NCBI GenBank assembly: GCA_020636315.1
Contig: JACJYA010000012.1
Location: 214,360-278,359, forward strand
Source of the DNA: Lewinellaceae bacterium
GTDB lineage: Bacteria; Bacteroidota; Bacteroidia; Chitinophagales; Saprospiraceae
Direction of reading: 5' to 3'
DNA length: 64,000 nucleotides
In this document: positions 9,389 through 18,437 of the stretch, piece by piece
Layout: every line of letters begins with the position of its first letter
Position numbering within the stretch: position 1 is the stretch's first letter
Position numbers and translations under genes: made by a program
The notes under the pieces: model-generated
What the model was told of the DNA's origin: nothing
The model's input: only the letters and a program-made list of their open reading frames with translations
Database searches by the model: none

Positions 9389-10081
9389 TCACCGAAATTT
9401 CACGCCCAGGCACAACCCCACGGAATAGAGGTTTCGGTTGATATCCGTGTCGATGAGCAACCCCTGGAGCCAGAACTGAAAGGTAGGTTGGAGGAATACG
9501 GAGAAAGTGTCGCTGAATTGATGGTCCCAGCCCATCCCGGTGAGGAAACTGTAGCTGATGTTGTGAAAATTTTCGGTGTCGGCTTTTTCGGCATTAACTG
9601 ACCTGTTATTTCCGGAATAGAAGATCGTTTTGGTGTTATTGGCCAGGTTATAGGCCAGGGCAAGGCCGACCATGAAGTAGAAGTCGTTGCGTTCGTTCAG
9701 TTCCTGGTAGAACTGCAGTTCGGCCGGCGCTTCAATGAAGAAATTCTGATAGACGATGCGTTTTTCGGTGGCGCCGGGAGGAGGCGTATCATCAGCGGAA
9801 AGAGGAGTCCGGACGGTTCGGTAGCCGGTATCCAGAAACCGCAGTCCGGTTTGGAAGCCCGCCCGTTCGCCTCTCCATTGAGCAAAAAGGCCGGCCCCAT
9901 AAGAGAAGCGCCCTGTTTCAAGCGCCTCCAGTTCTTTGGCTTGTTGATTAGAAATGTTTGTCTGGGCGATCAGCCGGCGGTGGGAAAAATTGGGATAGGC
10001 CTCCACCCCCCAGGCGAACTCCGCCTGGGCGCCCGCCCAGGTGCTTATGAATAGGAAAATAGCTACCAGAGTGAACTTCAT
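9389..10081 (-). CDS. Outer-membrane beta-barrel family protein (small porin-like)
   Basis: A 230-residue protein with a signal peptide (MKFTLVAIFLFISTWAGAQA) and the alternating hydrophobic/polar strand pattern of the small outer-membrane barrel family common in Bacteroidota (OmpX/PorT-like fold). A typical opening strand (FAWGVEAYPNFSHRR) comes near the start, and the C-terminal strand YSVGLCLGVKFR ends in an aromatic-basic pair as such barrels do. No specific function can be assigned. It is transcribed in the same direction as the patatin-like gene upstream with a 75-bp gap, but the spacer gives no further clue to a shared role. Confidence 0.75.
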   Translation of the reverse strand: MKFTLVAIFLFISTWAGAQAEFAWGVEAYPNFSHRRLIAQTNISNQQAKELEALETGRFSYGAGLFAQWRGERAGFQTGLRFLDTGYRTVRTPLSADDTPPPGATEKRIVYQNFFIEAPAELQFYQELNERNDFYFMVGLALAYNLANNTKTIFYSGNNRSVNAEKADTENFHNISYSFLTGMGWDHQFSDTFSVFLQPTFQFWLQGLLIDTDINRNLYSVGLCLGVKFR

Positions 10082-10156
10082 CCTTATTTTTTCTATGCAA
10101 AATGCAAACCGGACACGTTCTATTGTATCGTAAGCAGTGATTTTTGAAGCCGGCGG

Positions 10157-12157
10157 CTATTTTTTACGTTCATTCGACAGCAGCCCCCTGACCCTGAATT
10201 CCACCAGGATAGTCCGGATCACCATTTTTGTGAGGTAGGCGGCGAGCTTGTCGGATATGACTTTGTTCCACAGCCTTTTGCCGACATTGGTAATGGCTTT
10301 GGTGACAAAGGCCTGAAAAGCTGACTGTTTGAAATGCTTTTCCATCATGGCATCGACTTCATCGGCTGCCTTTTTGCGCTTTTCCGCCATGGAGTCCCCC
10401 GTAGTGCCGGGTTCTGTTTTCTCAGCTGTTTCATCTTTTGGCAGGATATTCAGGAACACTGTTTTAAGGCGGTGGTGGATCTTCTCTTTCAGGGCAAAGA
10501 TCTCTTCGGGGCTGACGGGCTGCTTTTCCGGGGTGGAGAGGGTATAGGCTTCATATTGGGCAGCTTCCTGGTTGGAATGCCCTTCGGGGTAGTAGGTCAT
10601 GTCCGGGATGATGGGGTAACCGGTGGCTTCCAGGCTGAAGAAGCGGTTGTGGCGCTCGTCTCCTTCTTTCCAGTCGGCAAAGACGGACATCTGGCGGGCG
10701 CGGCCCATGGGAATGCAGAAGTAATTCCGCAGAAAGCTCTGGCAGTTTTTTCTGCCCAGTTGGAAATCGTGTTCCCGGAATTCGCGGCTGAAAAAGCCGC
10801 CGAAACCATCCAGGGAGCCACAGGAGATGGGGAAGGGGTCTTTTTCCATTTCCCCTTTTTCGTTTTTGAACCGCCGGGAAGGAAAGATCATCCGGAGGGT
10901 GGGGTCCTGGGCGAGGCCTTCGACCAGGTCGCTTTCCTTGATCATGGCCTGGCCCCGGATGGCGCCGATGATCTTGGGGGCAAGAGTAAGCAGGGTAGGC
11001 GTTTTTTCTATATCTTTTTCATCCTGTTTCTCGAAATTGGGGAAGGGGTCGATCATCAGTACGGCGTAATTTTTTTCCCCCTGGCCTTCGTATTTGATCT
11101 CCAGGGCCTTGATGACCTCCCCAAAGGGTTCATTATTGACAGTGCCGCCATCGACAGCATAGAAATTGAAAGGTTTGTTCTGCAGGTTAATGTGGAGCAG
11201 TTTTGCCGACAGTTTCTCGTCAAATCCTCCTTTGGCGGTCTTCCGGGCGAACATGCGCTTGACCATACCTTCCAGATAAGATTTTGGAATGTTCTTAATG
11301 TGCCGGGGGGCCAGGCCAAGAGGGAAAGCGCCGGTGGCGATGGCGGCGTCGAGCAGGTCGCGGCGGTGTTGTTTTTCGCTGGGGTTAAAGGGCAGCGGCC
11401 CTTCGGGGTCTATCGGGCCTTCTCCGCGATAGACTTTAAAATGGGCTACTCCCTTATGGAGGCTCATCATGTGTGCCGGTTTGGGCGGTTCTTCTGTTGA
11501 TTTTTTCTGTTCTTCATAGAAGTTGACCGCCAGCGGAATGCCTCGAAGGCTGGTAATGGTGAGAATGACTTCCAGGTCGCCGGAAATGTAGTCCGGAAGT
11601 TTTTCCTGGACCCGCTTGAGGTCCATAGCCCGGACGGCTATATTATCAATAGGCCGTGAATTCAGGAAGGAGGTTACTCCATTCCCTTCCGCAATATCTT
11701 CCGTGCCCAGCATCTGATGCAGTGTGGGTATTCCATTTTCGAGGTCGTCATTCAGGTTTACCCAGGAGTCATAGAGTTTGTTGCCTTCCTTTTCCGGGTT
11801 TTCGACCTCATTGATGGGGCGGATGCCCTCGAAAAGAGAAAGAGCGGTAATGGCGGCGGTCATGCCTCCGGCCGATGAGCCGCCGATGACATCAATAATA
11901 ACATCGTGCATGGGGACCGAATGGTCGTATTGTTTTTTTAACTCCTCTATTTTTTTGGGGTCAGTCTCCAGTTTTATTTTTTCCTCAATGCTCTTGTTCT
12001 TCTCTTTTTCTTTTTCCCACCTGGAGAGGGATTCCAGAAGGTAATCAATGACTCCGGCGGTGTAGGCGCCGGCGGAAACGGCTCCTGCCATCGCGATGCC
12101 GATACGGAATACTTTTGGTTGTGCTTTTTCCTGGGCTGTTTTTTGTTTATCCGCCAT
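10157..12157 (-). CDS. Patatin-like phospholipase
   Basis: A 666-residue member of the patatin-like (PNPLA) acyl hydrolase family, acting on membrane lipids. The N-terminal oxyanion segment (IAMAGAVSAGAYTAGV), the nucleophile elbow GGSSAGGM near residue 95 and the catalytic Asp in DGGTVNNEPF near 340 form the expected Ser-Asp dyad. The oxyanion motif has MAGAVSAGAY where G-G-G-x-R/K-G is usual, so the arginine or lysine is missing; this occurs in divergent family members. A lysine/glutamate-rich charged insert (residues about 45-75) separates the first two motifs. The C-terminal 150 residues are helical and charged and unassigned. No signal peptide is seen, so it is probably cytoplasmic or peripheral on the membrane. 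Confidence 0.88.
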   Translation of the reverse strand: MADKQKTAQEKAQPKVFRIGIAMAGAVSAGAYTAGVIDYLLESLSRWEKEKEKNKSIEEKIKLETDPKKIEELKKQYDHSVPMHDVIIDVIGGSSAGGMTAAITALSLFEGIRPINEVENPEKEGNKLYDSWVNLNDDLENGIPTLHQMLGTEDIAEGNGVTSFLNSRPIDNIAVRAMDLKRVQEKLPDYISGDLEVILTITSLRGIPLAVNFYEEQKKSTEEPPKPAHMMSLHKGVAHFKVYRGEGPIDPEGPLPFNPSEKQHRRDLLDAAIATGAFPLGLAPRHIKNIPKSYLEGMVKRMFARKTAKGGFDEKLSAKLLHINLQNKPFNFYAVDGGTVNNEPFGEVIKALEIKYEGQGEKNYAVLMIDPFPNFEKQDEKDIEKTPTLLTLAPKIIGAIRGQAMIKESDLVEGLAQDPTLRMIFPSRRFKNEKGEMEKDPFPISCGSLDGFGGFFSREFREHDFQLGRKNCQSFLRNYFCIPMGRARQMSVFADWKEGDERHNRFFSLEATGYPIIPDMTYYPEGHSNQEAAQYEAYTLSTPEKQPVSPEEIFALKEKIHHRLKTVFLNILPKDETAEKTEPGTTGDSMAEKRKKAADEVDAMMEKHFKQSAFQAFVTKAITNVGKRLWNKVISDKLAAYLTKMVIRTILVEFRVRGLLSNERKK

Positions 12158-12422
12158 GGGTTTTGGATTACAGGTACTGGAATGAAAATCTATATGTGGT
12201 AAATCTACTGATTTTTTTGCGATTGATAAAGGCGGAAAATTTTTGTTCTTCCCGGCCGGTGACCTCTTTGCCGCGTAGCGGTCTTACCATCATTATTCGT
12301 TTTTGCAAGAATGCAAACATACTCTCAGCCGGAGGCTTTCGATTTAGGGCAGGAATTTGCAAAGGCGGAGATTAGCTGCTTGCCGGAGCAAAGACTATCT
12401 GGAATAATTAATATGCAGATTA

Positions 12423-12550
12423 TGACAACTCAACCACAAAAAATGGACCGCATTGCCTTCTGGTTCCTTATGGGGATACTAATACTTGGGCTGCTGATCC
12501 TCGCCGGGATGGCAATCACTCCGGTAGTTATGTTCTTCACCGGGCATTAG
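12423..12550 (+). CDS. Small single-pass membrane protein, hypothetical
   Basis: A short ORF that would encode about 42 residues: a polar N-terminus with a run of glutamines and a lysine, then one strong hydrophobic helix (FWFLMGILILGLLILAGMA) and a short tail. ATG codons at 12414 and 12423 are both possible. It is followed directly by two strong hairpins (12561-12607 and 12641-12668), which suggests a short transcript ends here. There is no homology that I can name, and the ORF could be spurious. Confidence 0.4.
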
Positions 12551-12560
12551 ATTGAAAGAA

Positions 12561-12607
12561 GGTTATCGGTTAGTTGCCCGGGCCGGCCGGGAAGGTAACC
12601 CATAACC
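12561..12607. repeat. Imperfect hairpin GGTTATCGGTTA / TAACCCATAACC
   Basis: Twelve-base arms (12561-12572 and 12596-12607, one mismatch) flank a GC-rich loop. It lies between the small membrane protein and the MscS gene and may end transcripts arriving from the plus strand. Confidence 0.55.
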
Positions 12608-12640
12608 GCTAAGAGATTGCAAGCTACTTGATTTATTGAG

Positions 12641-12668
12641 GGCCGCCGGCTTCTGAGAGTCGGCGGCC
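12641..12668. terminator. GC-rich hairpin between convergent genes
   Basis: Perfect 8-bp arms GGCCGCCG / CGGCGGCC (12641-12648, 12661-12668) lie 5 bp past the stop of the MscS gene. A short T-rich stretch follows on the plus strand and a weak one (CTCAATAAAT) on the minus strand, so it may serve both directions. Confidence 0.55.
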
Positions 12669-12672
12669 ACTT

Positions 12673-13533
12673 TTATGAGGGCCGCAGGTTGCTTTTGACG
12701 TAGTTGACGATCCGGCGGACCGTTTTTCTCCGAATATCCTTTTCCAGTTCCCGGTTGATCTCCTTGAAGGTGTACTGGAATTTCAGAGAGAGGCTGTCTT
12801 TGGTAATATTTCCGATCTTGAGGTTATAACTTCCGGCTTCTATGTTTCCTTCATAGTCAGAAATGGCGTGAATGAGGTCCGTTTCCAGTTCTTCGATCGT
12901 TTTGATGTTCTGGATCATCACTTCAAACTCGATGCTCACCTTTTTGATCTCTCTTTTCGTGTAATTGATGATCTCGCTGGAGAAGAATTTCGCATTGGGA
13001 ATGAAGATGACGTCATCATCTTCGTTGAGCAGTGCGATCTTGGTGAAGTTGATATCGATAATCTTACCCTTTTGGTCTCCGATCCGGATATAATCACCGA
13101 TGGCCACTTCCCCTGAGAAGCTGATGATGATCCCGCTGATGATCTCCGAGATGTAATCTTTGGATATGATAGCAATGGCGGCAGCCACAATGCTCAGCGT
13201 AGTGAACAACGTTTTGAAATCGATGCCCCAGTATCCCAGGATGGTCATTATGCCGGCGCCAACCAGGAGGATGTAATAGATGTTGTTCAGGCCAATGATC
13301 ACGTTGTCGGCTTTGCCGGCAGGGATTTTTTCGCGATGCCGGTAGAACCAGGCCATAGAAGACACCAAAACGCTGGCGGTGAGGGCAAAAATGAGAAAGC
13401 TGATCGTGATGTCTGCCTGGAGCTGATAGGCCCCAAAAAAGGTGAAAAGGCCGTAATGCCTTGCCAGTAGCAACAGGGCGAGAGCAAGCAGCCTGAGCAG
13501 GAAAGAGATGATCTTCAGTTTTTCGGCCCGCAT
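12673..13533 (-). CDS. MscS-family mechanosensitive ion channel
   Basis: A 286-residue channel that would open under membrane tension in hypo-osmotic shock. It has four hydrophobic segments in the first 125 residues (about 8-30, 38-60, 82-105 and 108-125). The last leads into the pore-type segment AAAIAIISKDYISEIISG and then the conserved MscS beta-domain: GDYIRIGDQKGKI, followed by the FIPNAKF segment typical of family members. The C-terminal alpha/beta portion closes with a basic tail. Compared with the E. coli protein it has one extra N-terminal helix. It is probably monocistronic, with a hairpin at 12641-12668 downstream. Confidence 0.92.
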   Translation of the reverse strand: MRAEKLKIISFLLRLLALALLLLARHYGLFTFFGAYQLQADITISFLIFALTASVLVSSMAWFYRHREKIPAGKADNVIIGLNNIYYILLVGAGIMTILGYWGIDFKTLFTTLSIVAAAIAIISKDYISEIISGIIISFSGEVAIGDYIRIGDQKGKIIDINFTKIALLNEDDDVIFIPNAKFFSSEIINYTKREIKKVSIEFEVMIQNIKTIEELETDLIHAISDYEGNIEAGSYNLKIGNITKDSLSLKFQYTFKEINRELEKDIRRKTVRRIVNYVKSNLRPS

Positions 13534-13573
13534 AGTAAAAGCAACTTATGCCGGTAAAAATAGCCTAATCCGG

Positions 13574-14605
13574 CTAGGAAACCAAGGCGGGGCAGTGAAG
13601 GTTTTCTTTGGTGAGCATATACTGTACAAGCAGGTCAGTGGCCTTTCTTACCAGGGGTTCACCGGTGAGGTCCTCGAGGGGTTTGATGCCGCCGATGCTT
13701 AAGGTGTTGACTTCTGAAAGGGTCCTCTGGCCGTCGTCTTCCACGAGGGTATCCATGCCGAACATCACAATGCCTTTGGGCAACAGTGCTTCTGCCAGCT
13801 GCCGGGCCATTTGCAATTCGCGGGCATCAGCCCTGGCGGTAACGGCCCGCCCGCCCTGGGCGGCATTGCACAACCACGAACCTTTGGGCGGAAGGCGGAG
13901 GACTGAACCGACCACTTCTCCGTTAACGACAATGATGCGTTTATCTCCCTGGTGCACATTTTGGAGGTATTTCATACCCAGGTACCCGCCCTGGCGAAAT
14001 TGTTCTTCCATCACGGGGAAGTAATCCTGGAAAGCGATCTTTTTATTATTTTCATAAACAGATCCATTTTCAACCTTTACTACTCCCCGGCCACCGTAAT
14101 TCTCAAGAGGTTTCAGTACGATGGGGAACCGCTCCTGGAAGCTCCATACCGATTCTGCATCCTGGCAGAGCTGCATAGGCGGGCAGATATCCGCAAAATG
14201 GGTGAGAAAGGCCTTGTTACTGGTTTCCTCAATGCCCGAAGGTTGATTGATGATTCGTTCTTTCCCGGCTTCGCGAGCCAGGAAAGCAAAGAAGCCATCC
14301 GGAATAGGCCTGGGTAAGCGCAACCAGACCCAGTCATAATCACTGAGGCTTGCCGGCACGGTTTCCTGAAGGAAACGGTAGGCGGCGTTCTGATGGCTCA
14401 TTTCTCCGTCGAGGGCCCAGGCCCGCAGCGAGGTGTTCTCAAACCGATAGAAGAACGGGGCGTTGGCGGGGTTGCCCCGGCTGGCGATGTGGATGGCCCC
14501 AATATTTGGATTGCGCCGCATTTCGCTGCACAGGGCATACAGGGAATTGGCGCTGTTATGGGCGCGATGGTCTGTCAATACCAGTACGCTGATCGATTTT
14601 TTCAT
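13574..14605 (-). CDS. Glutathione-synthetase-like ATP-grasp ligase
   Basis: ATP-grasp ligase resembling GshB, which joins a carboxylate to an amine at the expense of ATP; the true substrates here are unknown. Visible are an N-terminal Rossmann-like domain starting at VLVLTDH, the WLRLPRPIPDGF segment (GshB-like), the ATP-grasp loop in VLKPLENYGGRGVVKV, the GDKRIIVVNGEVVGS strand pair, the AAQGGRA loop and the metal-binding end near LSEVNTLSIGG. The listed start (MKKSISVLV) is the first codon of the recognisable domain. An earlier in-frame ATG at 14644 overlaps the sigma-factor stop as TAATG, a usual sign of translational coupling, and would add 13 residues. Co-transcription with the sigma factor is likely. 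Confidence 0.85.
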   Translation of the reverse strand: MKKSISVLVLTDHRAHNSANSLYALCSEMRRNPNIGAIHIASRGNPANAPFFYRFENTSLRAWALDGEMSHQNAAYRFLQETVPASLSDYDWVWLRLPRPIPDGFFAFLAREAGKERIINQPSGIEETSNKAFLTHFADICPPMQLCQDAESVWSFQERFPIVLKPLENYGGRGVVKVENGSVYENNKKIAFQDYFPVMEEQFRQGGYLGMKYLQNVHQGDKRIIVVNGEVVGSVLRLPPKGSWLCNAAQGGRAVTARADARELQMARQLAEALLPKGIVMFGMDTLVEDDGQRTLSEVNTLSIGGIKPLEDLTGEPLVRKATDLLVQYMLTKENLHCPALVS

Positions 14606-14643
14606 ACGCTTCGTAGTGCTTTGAAATTCTGCGTAAGGCAGCA

Positions 14644-15216
14644 TTAGCTGGCGACTCTCTGTCTTTTGTAGAGGCTGAAAACCCGGTTACGGGCGCGGGC
14701 CAGGCGCATTTTCACTGCGCTTTCCGAAATGCCCCACAATTGGGTAAGCTCGTGAATGGACCGCCCCTCGAAGTATTTGGCCAAAAGAATGGTTCGGGAT
14801 TCCGGGGAGAGCTGCTGGATCAGTGTAGTGATCTGTTCTATTGCGGCTTCCCGGGCGAGGGCCTCCTCGATGTCAAATACCTCATCCGCCAGCTGATAGG
14901 GGCCATCTACAGCAACGGTTTGATGGCGCTGCCTGTCCTTGGCTTTGTCAATACACCGGTTGTGAGCAATGCGAAAGAGCCATGAAGCGAACAAAGCAGG
15001 CGCCTTCAGATCCTGGATCTTTTCGGCAGCTCTGGCAAAAGTATCCTGAGTAAGGTCGGCTGCCTCGTCAGTATCGTGGACAATGGTAAAACAGTAGTGG
15101 TACAGTTTGGAGTAATGACGTTGATACAATTCGCCGAAGGCCATACCGTCGCCCTCGGCCTGGAAGCGGATGGCCAACTGCTCATCCGTCAGCTTTTTGA
15201 GAATTTCGTTACGCAT
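14644..15216 (-). CDS. RNA polymerase ECF-type sigma factor
   Basis: A 190-residue extracytoplasmic-function sigma factor. Region 2 is clear (FGELYQRHYSKLYHYC, then DEAADLTQDTFARA and ASWLFRIAHNRCIDKAK), and region 4 follows (LSPESRTILLAKYFEGRSI, then the HTH LTQLWGISESAVKMRLARAR). No anti-sigma factor gene is adjacent. Instead the stop overlaps or nearly touches the GshB-like ligase gene, so the two are probably one operon. The regulon cannot be deduced from this window. Confidence 0.93.
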   Translation of the reverse strand: MRNEILKKLTDEQLAIRFQAEGDGMAFGELYQRHYSKLYHYCFTIVHDTDEAADLTQDTFARAAEKIQDLKAPALFASWLFRIAHNRCIDKAKDRQRHQTVAVDGPYQLADEVFDIEEALAREAAIEQITTLIQQLSPESRTILLAKYFEGRSIHELTQLWGISESAVKMRLARARNRVFSLYKRQRVAS

Positions 15217-15360
15217 GCTACCTGATTTAAAATTCTTTTTGCCAGAGAGCGCCCTTTATTGAAAAGGGTTTTGCGCTCAATGACAAGACAAAATTGGAGG
15301 CAGATGCAGTTAGAATAAAAGTGGCGAAAAACGTATTTTTTAAGTAAGTATTTCACTTAG

Positions 15361-15381
15361 GCCTACGAGAAATGCGTAGGC
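15361..15381. terminator. Hairpin GCCTACG / CGTAGGC after the GH105 gene
   Basis: A perfect 7-bp stem with a 7-nt loop lies 25 bp beyond the GH105 stop. On the plus strand it is followed by TTTGTTT. No clean T tract follows on the minus strand, so the assignment as terminator of GH105 is tentative. Confidence 0.45.
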
Positions 15382-15405
15382 TTTGTTTAGCCCATGCACT
15401 CCGCA

Positions 15406-16668
15406 TTAATTCTTGATTGCAGGAGTATGTTCAAATTCTAGGCTGGCCAGGATAAAAGGCCCCATTCCTTTAGGGTCATTGCTGCGAACCGGTTCGTTGA
15501 TGTAGTAGTCAAAAGACCCGTCACGATAGGGTTTTCCACCCAGGCCGGCAACGGAGCAGCACATCTTTAGTTCTACTTCCCCCGTATCGTCCACAGCGAT
15601 AAAATGCCGGAGGATGCCATCGTAACTCTTTTGGGCAATTGCCCTGTATTTTTCATCCAGATATCTGTTATTCACTCCCTTGATCATGGCGTAAGTGAAC
15701 ATACAGGAAGCCGTGGATTCCAGGTAGTTGCCTTCTCTGTCTCCCTGGTCGAGCACCTGGTGCCACAGTCCGGTTTCTTCATCCTGTACTTTGGCAACGG
15801 CGTCAAGTGCCCGGTTCAGGATGGCGATGAGTTCTTCTCTTTGAGGATGGTTTTCGGGGAAGAAATCCAGGACATCGACGAGGGCCATTACGTACCAGCC
15901 TACTGCCCGGCCCCAGAAATGCCGGGAAAGGCCGGTTTCCGGATCAGACCACCGCTGGACTCTGCTTTGATCCCAGCCGTGATACAGCAAGCCGGTCTGA
16001 GGGTCCCGGGCGTGTTCTTCCATCAGGATAAACTGGTGAGCGATGTCGTCGAACTCCTTGGTGCTGTTGTTCCGCATGGCGTGCTCAGCGTAAAATGGTT
16101 CTCCCATGTAAAGGCCATCCAGCCACATCTGCCAGGGATATTTCAGTTTGTGCCAAAACCCTCCATCCTTGTTTCTGGGTTGCCAGTCGAGCTGCCGCTT
16201 CAGTGTGGCGATCGCTTTCCGGTAGTTTTCCTGTCCGGTTTCTTCGTAGAGGGTAAACAGGAATTTTCCCGGGTTGATGTGGTCAATATTGAATTCATCC
16301 AGTTCATAATCTCTTATGGTTCCATCCGGGAGGATCATCGTATCTGCATAGGATTTGGCGTAGTCGAGATAGATACGCTTATCGGTTGCCTCCCAGGTTT
16401 TAAGTATAGATAGCATAATCAGCCCATGGGTGTAACTCCAGCGCGGCTTTTCACTGAAATCGTTCATCCAGGCTTCCGGGCACCTTTTCATAATGGAGAG
16501 GGCCATGCGTTCTGACCAGGGCAATTCCTCGGGAATATTGACGGTCATGGCTTTGATGGAATCCTGCATGCCTGGCTGATGGTTGGTGCAGCTAAAACCA
16601 CCCGGTAACAACAGGGGAAGAAACACCAGGATGAACAGGCGAAACATATATCTTTCCTTCTGTTTCAT
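15406..16668 (-). CDS. GH105 unsaturated rhamnogalacturonyl hydrolase, predicted lipoprotein
   Basis: A 420-residue glycoside hydrolase family 105 protein. The family removes the 4,5-unsaturated uronic acid left at the non-reducing end by pectate, rhamnogalacturonan or ulvan lyases. Seen are the (alpha/alpha)6-barrel pattern, the WSYTHGLIML segment, and the family signature FWGRAVGWYVMALVD near residue 235. A hydrophobic N-terminus ending in GGFSC is a good lipobox, so it is probably anchored to a periplasmic or outer membrane. Translation may start at the internal Met (MFRLFIL, codon 8) instead of the listed one. The DUF4861 gene lies 119 bp upstream on the same strand; these two commonly occur together in uronate-polysaccharide loci. 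Confidence 0.92.
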   Translation of the reverse strand: MKQKERYMFRLFILVFLPLLLPGGFSCTNHQPGMQDSIKAMTVNIPEELPWSERMALSIMKRCPEAWMNDFSEKPRWSYTHGLIMLSILKTWEATDKRIYLDYAKSYADTMILPDGTIRDYELDEFNIDHINPGKFLFTLYEETGQENYRKAIATLKRQLDWQPRNKDGGFWHKLKYPWQMWLDGLYMGEPFYAEHAMRNNSTKEFDDIAHQFILMEEHARDPQTGLLYHGWDQSRVQRWSDPETGLSRHFWGRAVGWYVMALVDVLDFFPENHPQREELIAILNRALDAVAKVQDEETGLWHQVLDQGDREGNYLESTASCMFTYAMIKGVNNRYLDEKYRAIAQKSYDGILRHFIAVDDTGEVELKMCCSVAGLGGKPYRDGSFDYYINEPVRSNDPKGMGPFILASLEFEHTPAIKN

Positions 16669-16787
16669 TGTATTTTCTTTTTAACCATTACTCCCGGAAG
16701 AGATAACGGGCTTCTGAGGTGATGAATCAGGCGTAATATTTTAGCAAATGCCCCAGCCAGGGCGGGGTTGAGGCTTTTACCGGAATG

Positions 16788-18044
16788 CTACTCACCATAG
16801 GAAATTTCAACCGGGGAACTGAGCGTTTTGACTGTTTGAGTGAGATAAGTTCGGAAGGCTTCCTCGGTTTTTATGCCCCCTGGTTCCTGTTCCCAGGCGG
16901 CGAGGAAGTAATAAACCAGGGAGGCATCATTAGCCGGCCTGAGCACAACAACATGGCTATGTTCGTCTTCCGTTTGTTGTATTAGCTGGCCATTTTTGAA
17001 AATGACGGCCATTCCCAGTTGGTCTTCCGCCAGGCTCTGGGCTCCCCAGGTGGCCAGATATCCCCACTCTTCCTGACCGTCATCCTTTAAGAGGGTAGTG
17101 CCCTCGAGCTTCACGATACCGGTACAAAGGTTGGGAAGGGGGTTGCTGAGGGAAAGCTCGTGCCGGGTCAGCCGGCTGCCGGCGTGAATGGAAAGCTCAG
17201 AAGTGAGATTGGCCTTTTCTTCGCCGGTGTCCCACCCGTAATAAACGGTTCTGACCATACTCTGAATCGGGCCATTTACTGGAATGGAACAAACAACGGA
17301 ATCCGTAGTGGCCACCCGAAGGGCTTTTTCGCCCGTCCAGAACCCGACAGACCCAATGCCCAGGGATTCACCGACTTTGAGAATATCCATACCCCATGCT
17401 GACGGCTCGTGGTAGGAGTCGAACCCGTCCTGCCCGACGTTCTGAAGAACCATTTCGCTGGTTTTCTTTCCGAAGATATCGGTGGCGTTGCGCCAGTCCA
17501 GGTAAAACCGGTAGCCAACTTTGTCCGATTCCCAGCCCGGGCCTTCGTAGCGAATGAACCAGGAATGGTCGGTATGTTCGGGAGGAACCCTGAGGTAAGT
17601 GGTATTCTCGAAAGTGCCTCCTTTGTATTCTCTGCCGTCCCATTGCCCCCCTGTCTTATAAGAAAGCTCCGCCTGGGTGCGTTTTTTGAAAGCGGGAAGG
17701 CTTTCTCCGGCTTTCAGCGGCTCAATGGACACAACCTTTTCCTCGCCCGCTCCGAGGTTGATGATAAATAGGAGTTCATCGGGGGCGCCGTCCTCATCGA
17801 GGTCATTGAGCTGGAAAGGAACAGGAGTATCGGCCATGAGTTTAACGGACGGGAGTTCGAGTTCCGGGAAATGCTTTGCCAGCGTTTCGGCATCGATGGC
17901 GGCCAGGGCGTCCTCAAGGGGGAGCCCCGCGGTATTTTTTATTTTTATTTCTGCCTTTTCCTGGCTGTTTTCTTTGGAAGGGGAGCCTCCGGAACAAGAT
18001 GCCAGCATAAGAAGAGTAAGGAAGAGTAGGTAATGGTTTTTCAT
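16788..18044 (-). CDS. DUF4861 family lipoprotein
   Basis: A 418-residue DUF4861 protein, a family that accompanies pectin, alginate and ulvan degradation genes in Bacteroidota and whose fold resembles galactose-mutarotase or lyase-associated beta-sandwiches; its biochemical role is not established to my knowledge. The N-terminus MKNHYLLFLTLLMLASCSGG carries a lipobox (LASC). Characteristic segments include WDGREYKGG, RYEGPGWESDKVGYRFYLD, and SYHEPSAWGMDILKVG. It is the first gene of a probable two-gene transcript with GH105. Function in handling unsaturated uronates is inferred from that pairing. Confidence 0.88.
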   Translation of the reverse strand: MKNHYLLFLTLLMLASCSGGSPSKENSQEKAEIKIKNTAGLPLEDALAAIDAETLAKHFPELELPSVKLMADTPVPFQLNDLDEDGAPDELLFIINLGAGEEKVVSIEPLKAGESLPAFKKRTQAELSYKTGGQWDGREYKGGTFENTTYLRVPPEHTDHSWFIRYEGPGWESDKVGYRFYLDWRNATDIFGKKTSEMVLQNVGQDGFDSYHEPSAWGMDILKVGESLGIGSVGFWTGEKALRVATTDSVVCSIPVNGPIQSMVRTVYYGWDTGEEKANLTSELSIHAGSRLTRHELSLSNPLPNLCTGIVKLEGTTLLKDDGQEEWGYLATWGAQSLAEDQLGMAVIFKNGQLIQQTEDEHSHVVVLRPANDASLVYYFLAAWEQEPGGIKTEEAFRTYLTQTVKTLSSPVEISYGE

Positions 18045-18324
18045 AATCTGGTTATTAAGCCAAAGTGCCGGTTACCATCCGAGTTGAGAAAAAAGCAGGG
18101 GTGAAAATCCCTACTTCGAACATCCTGATCTCTGGTATTATTGATCTTCAAATTTCCCGGTCACTTTCGCAAGGTTTTAATTTTGCCAGGTAAACCCAGC
18201 GCATTTTACATCATTTACTATTCAATTTCTAACAACTATTGTATAGTACTTAATTCAAAGGCCTGAATTGGCTGATGTTGACGAAGGAGAGGACAACTTC
18301 ATGCCTTTTGGCAGAATTTTGTAG

Positions 18325-18355
18325 TTGACGTTAAATTATTAAACATTTACATTTG
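18325..18355 (+). promoter_or_regulatory. Bacteroidota-type promoter for the cytochrome cluster
   Basis: TTGAC at 18325-18329 and TACATTTG at 18348-18355 are separated by 18 bp. The second fits the Bacteroidota -7 consensus TAnnTTTG exactly. It lies 82 bp before the start of the first cluster gene at 18438. The remaining bases of the 393-bp spacer 18045-18437 show nothing else that I can name. Confidence 0.55.
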
Positions 18356-18437
18356 TCCTTTCTTTTTTGCTGTCTTTCACAATAAAATTCCCCAATTGGG
18401 GATTACAGAAAATAGATTTCCCAAACAGTGTCGTATC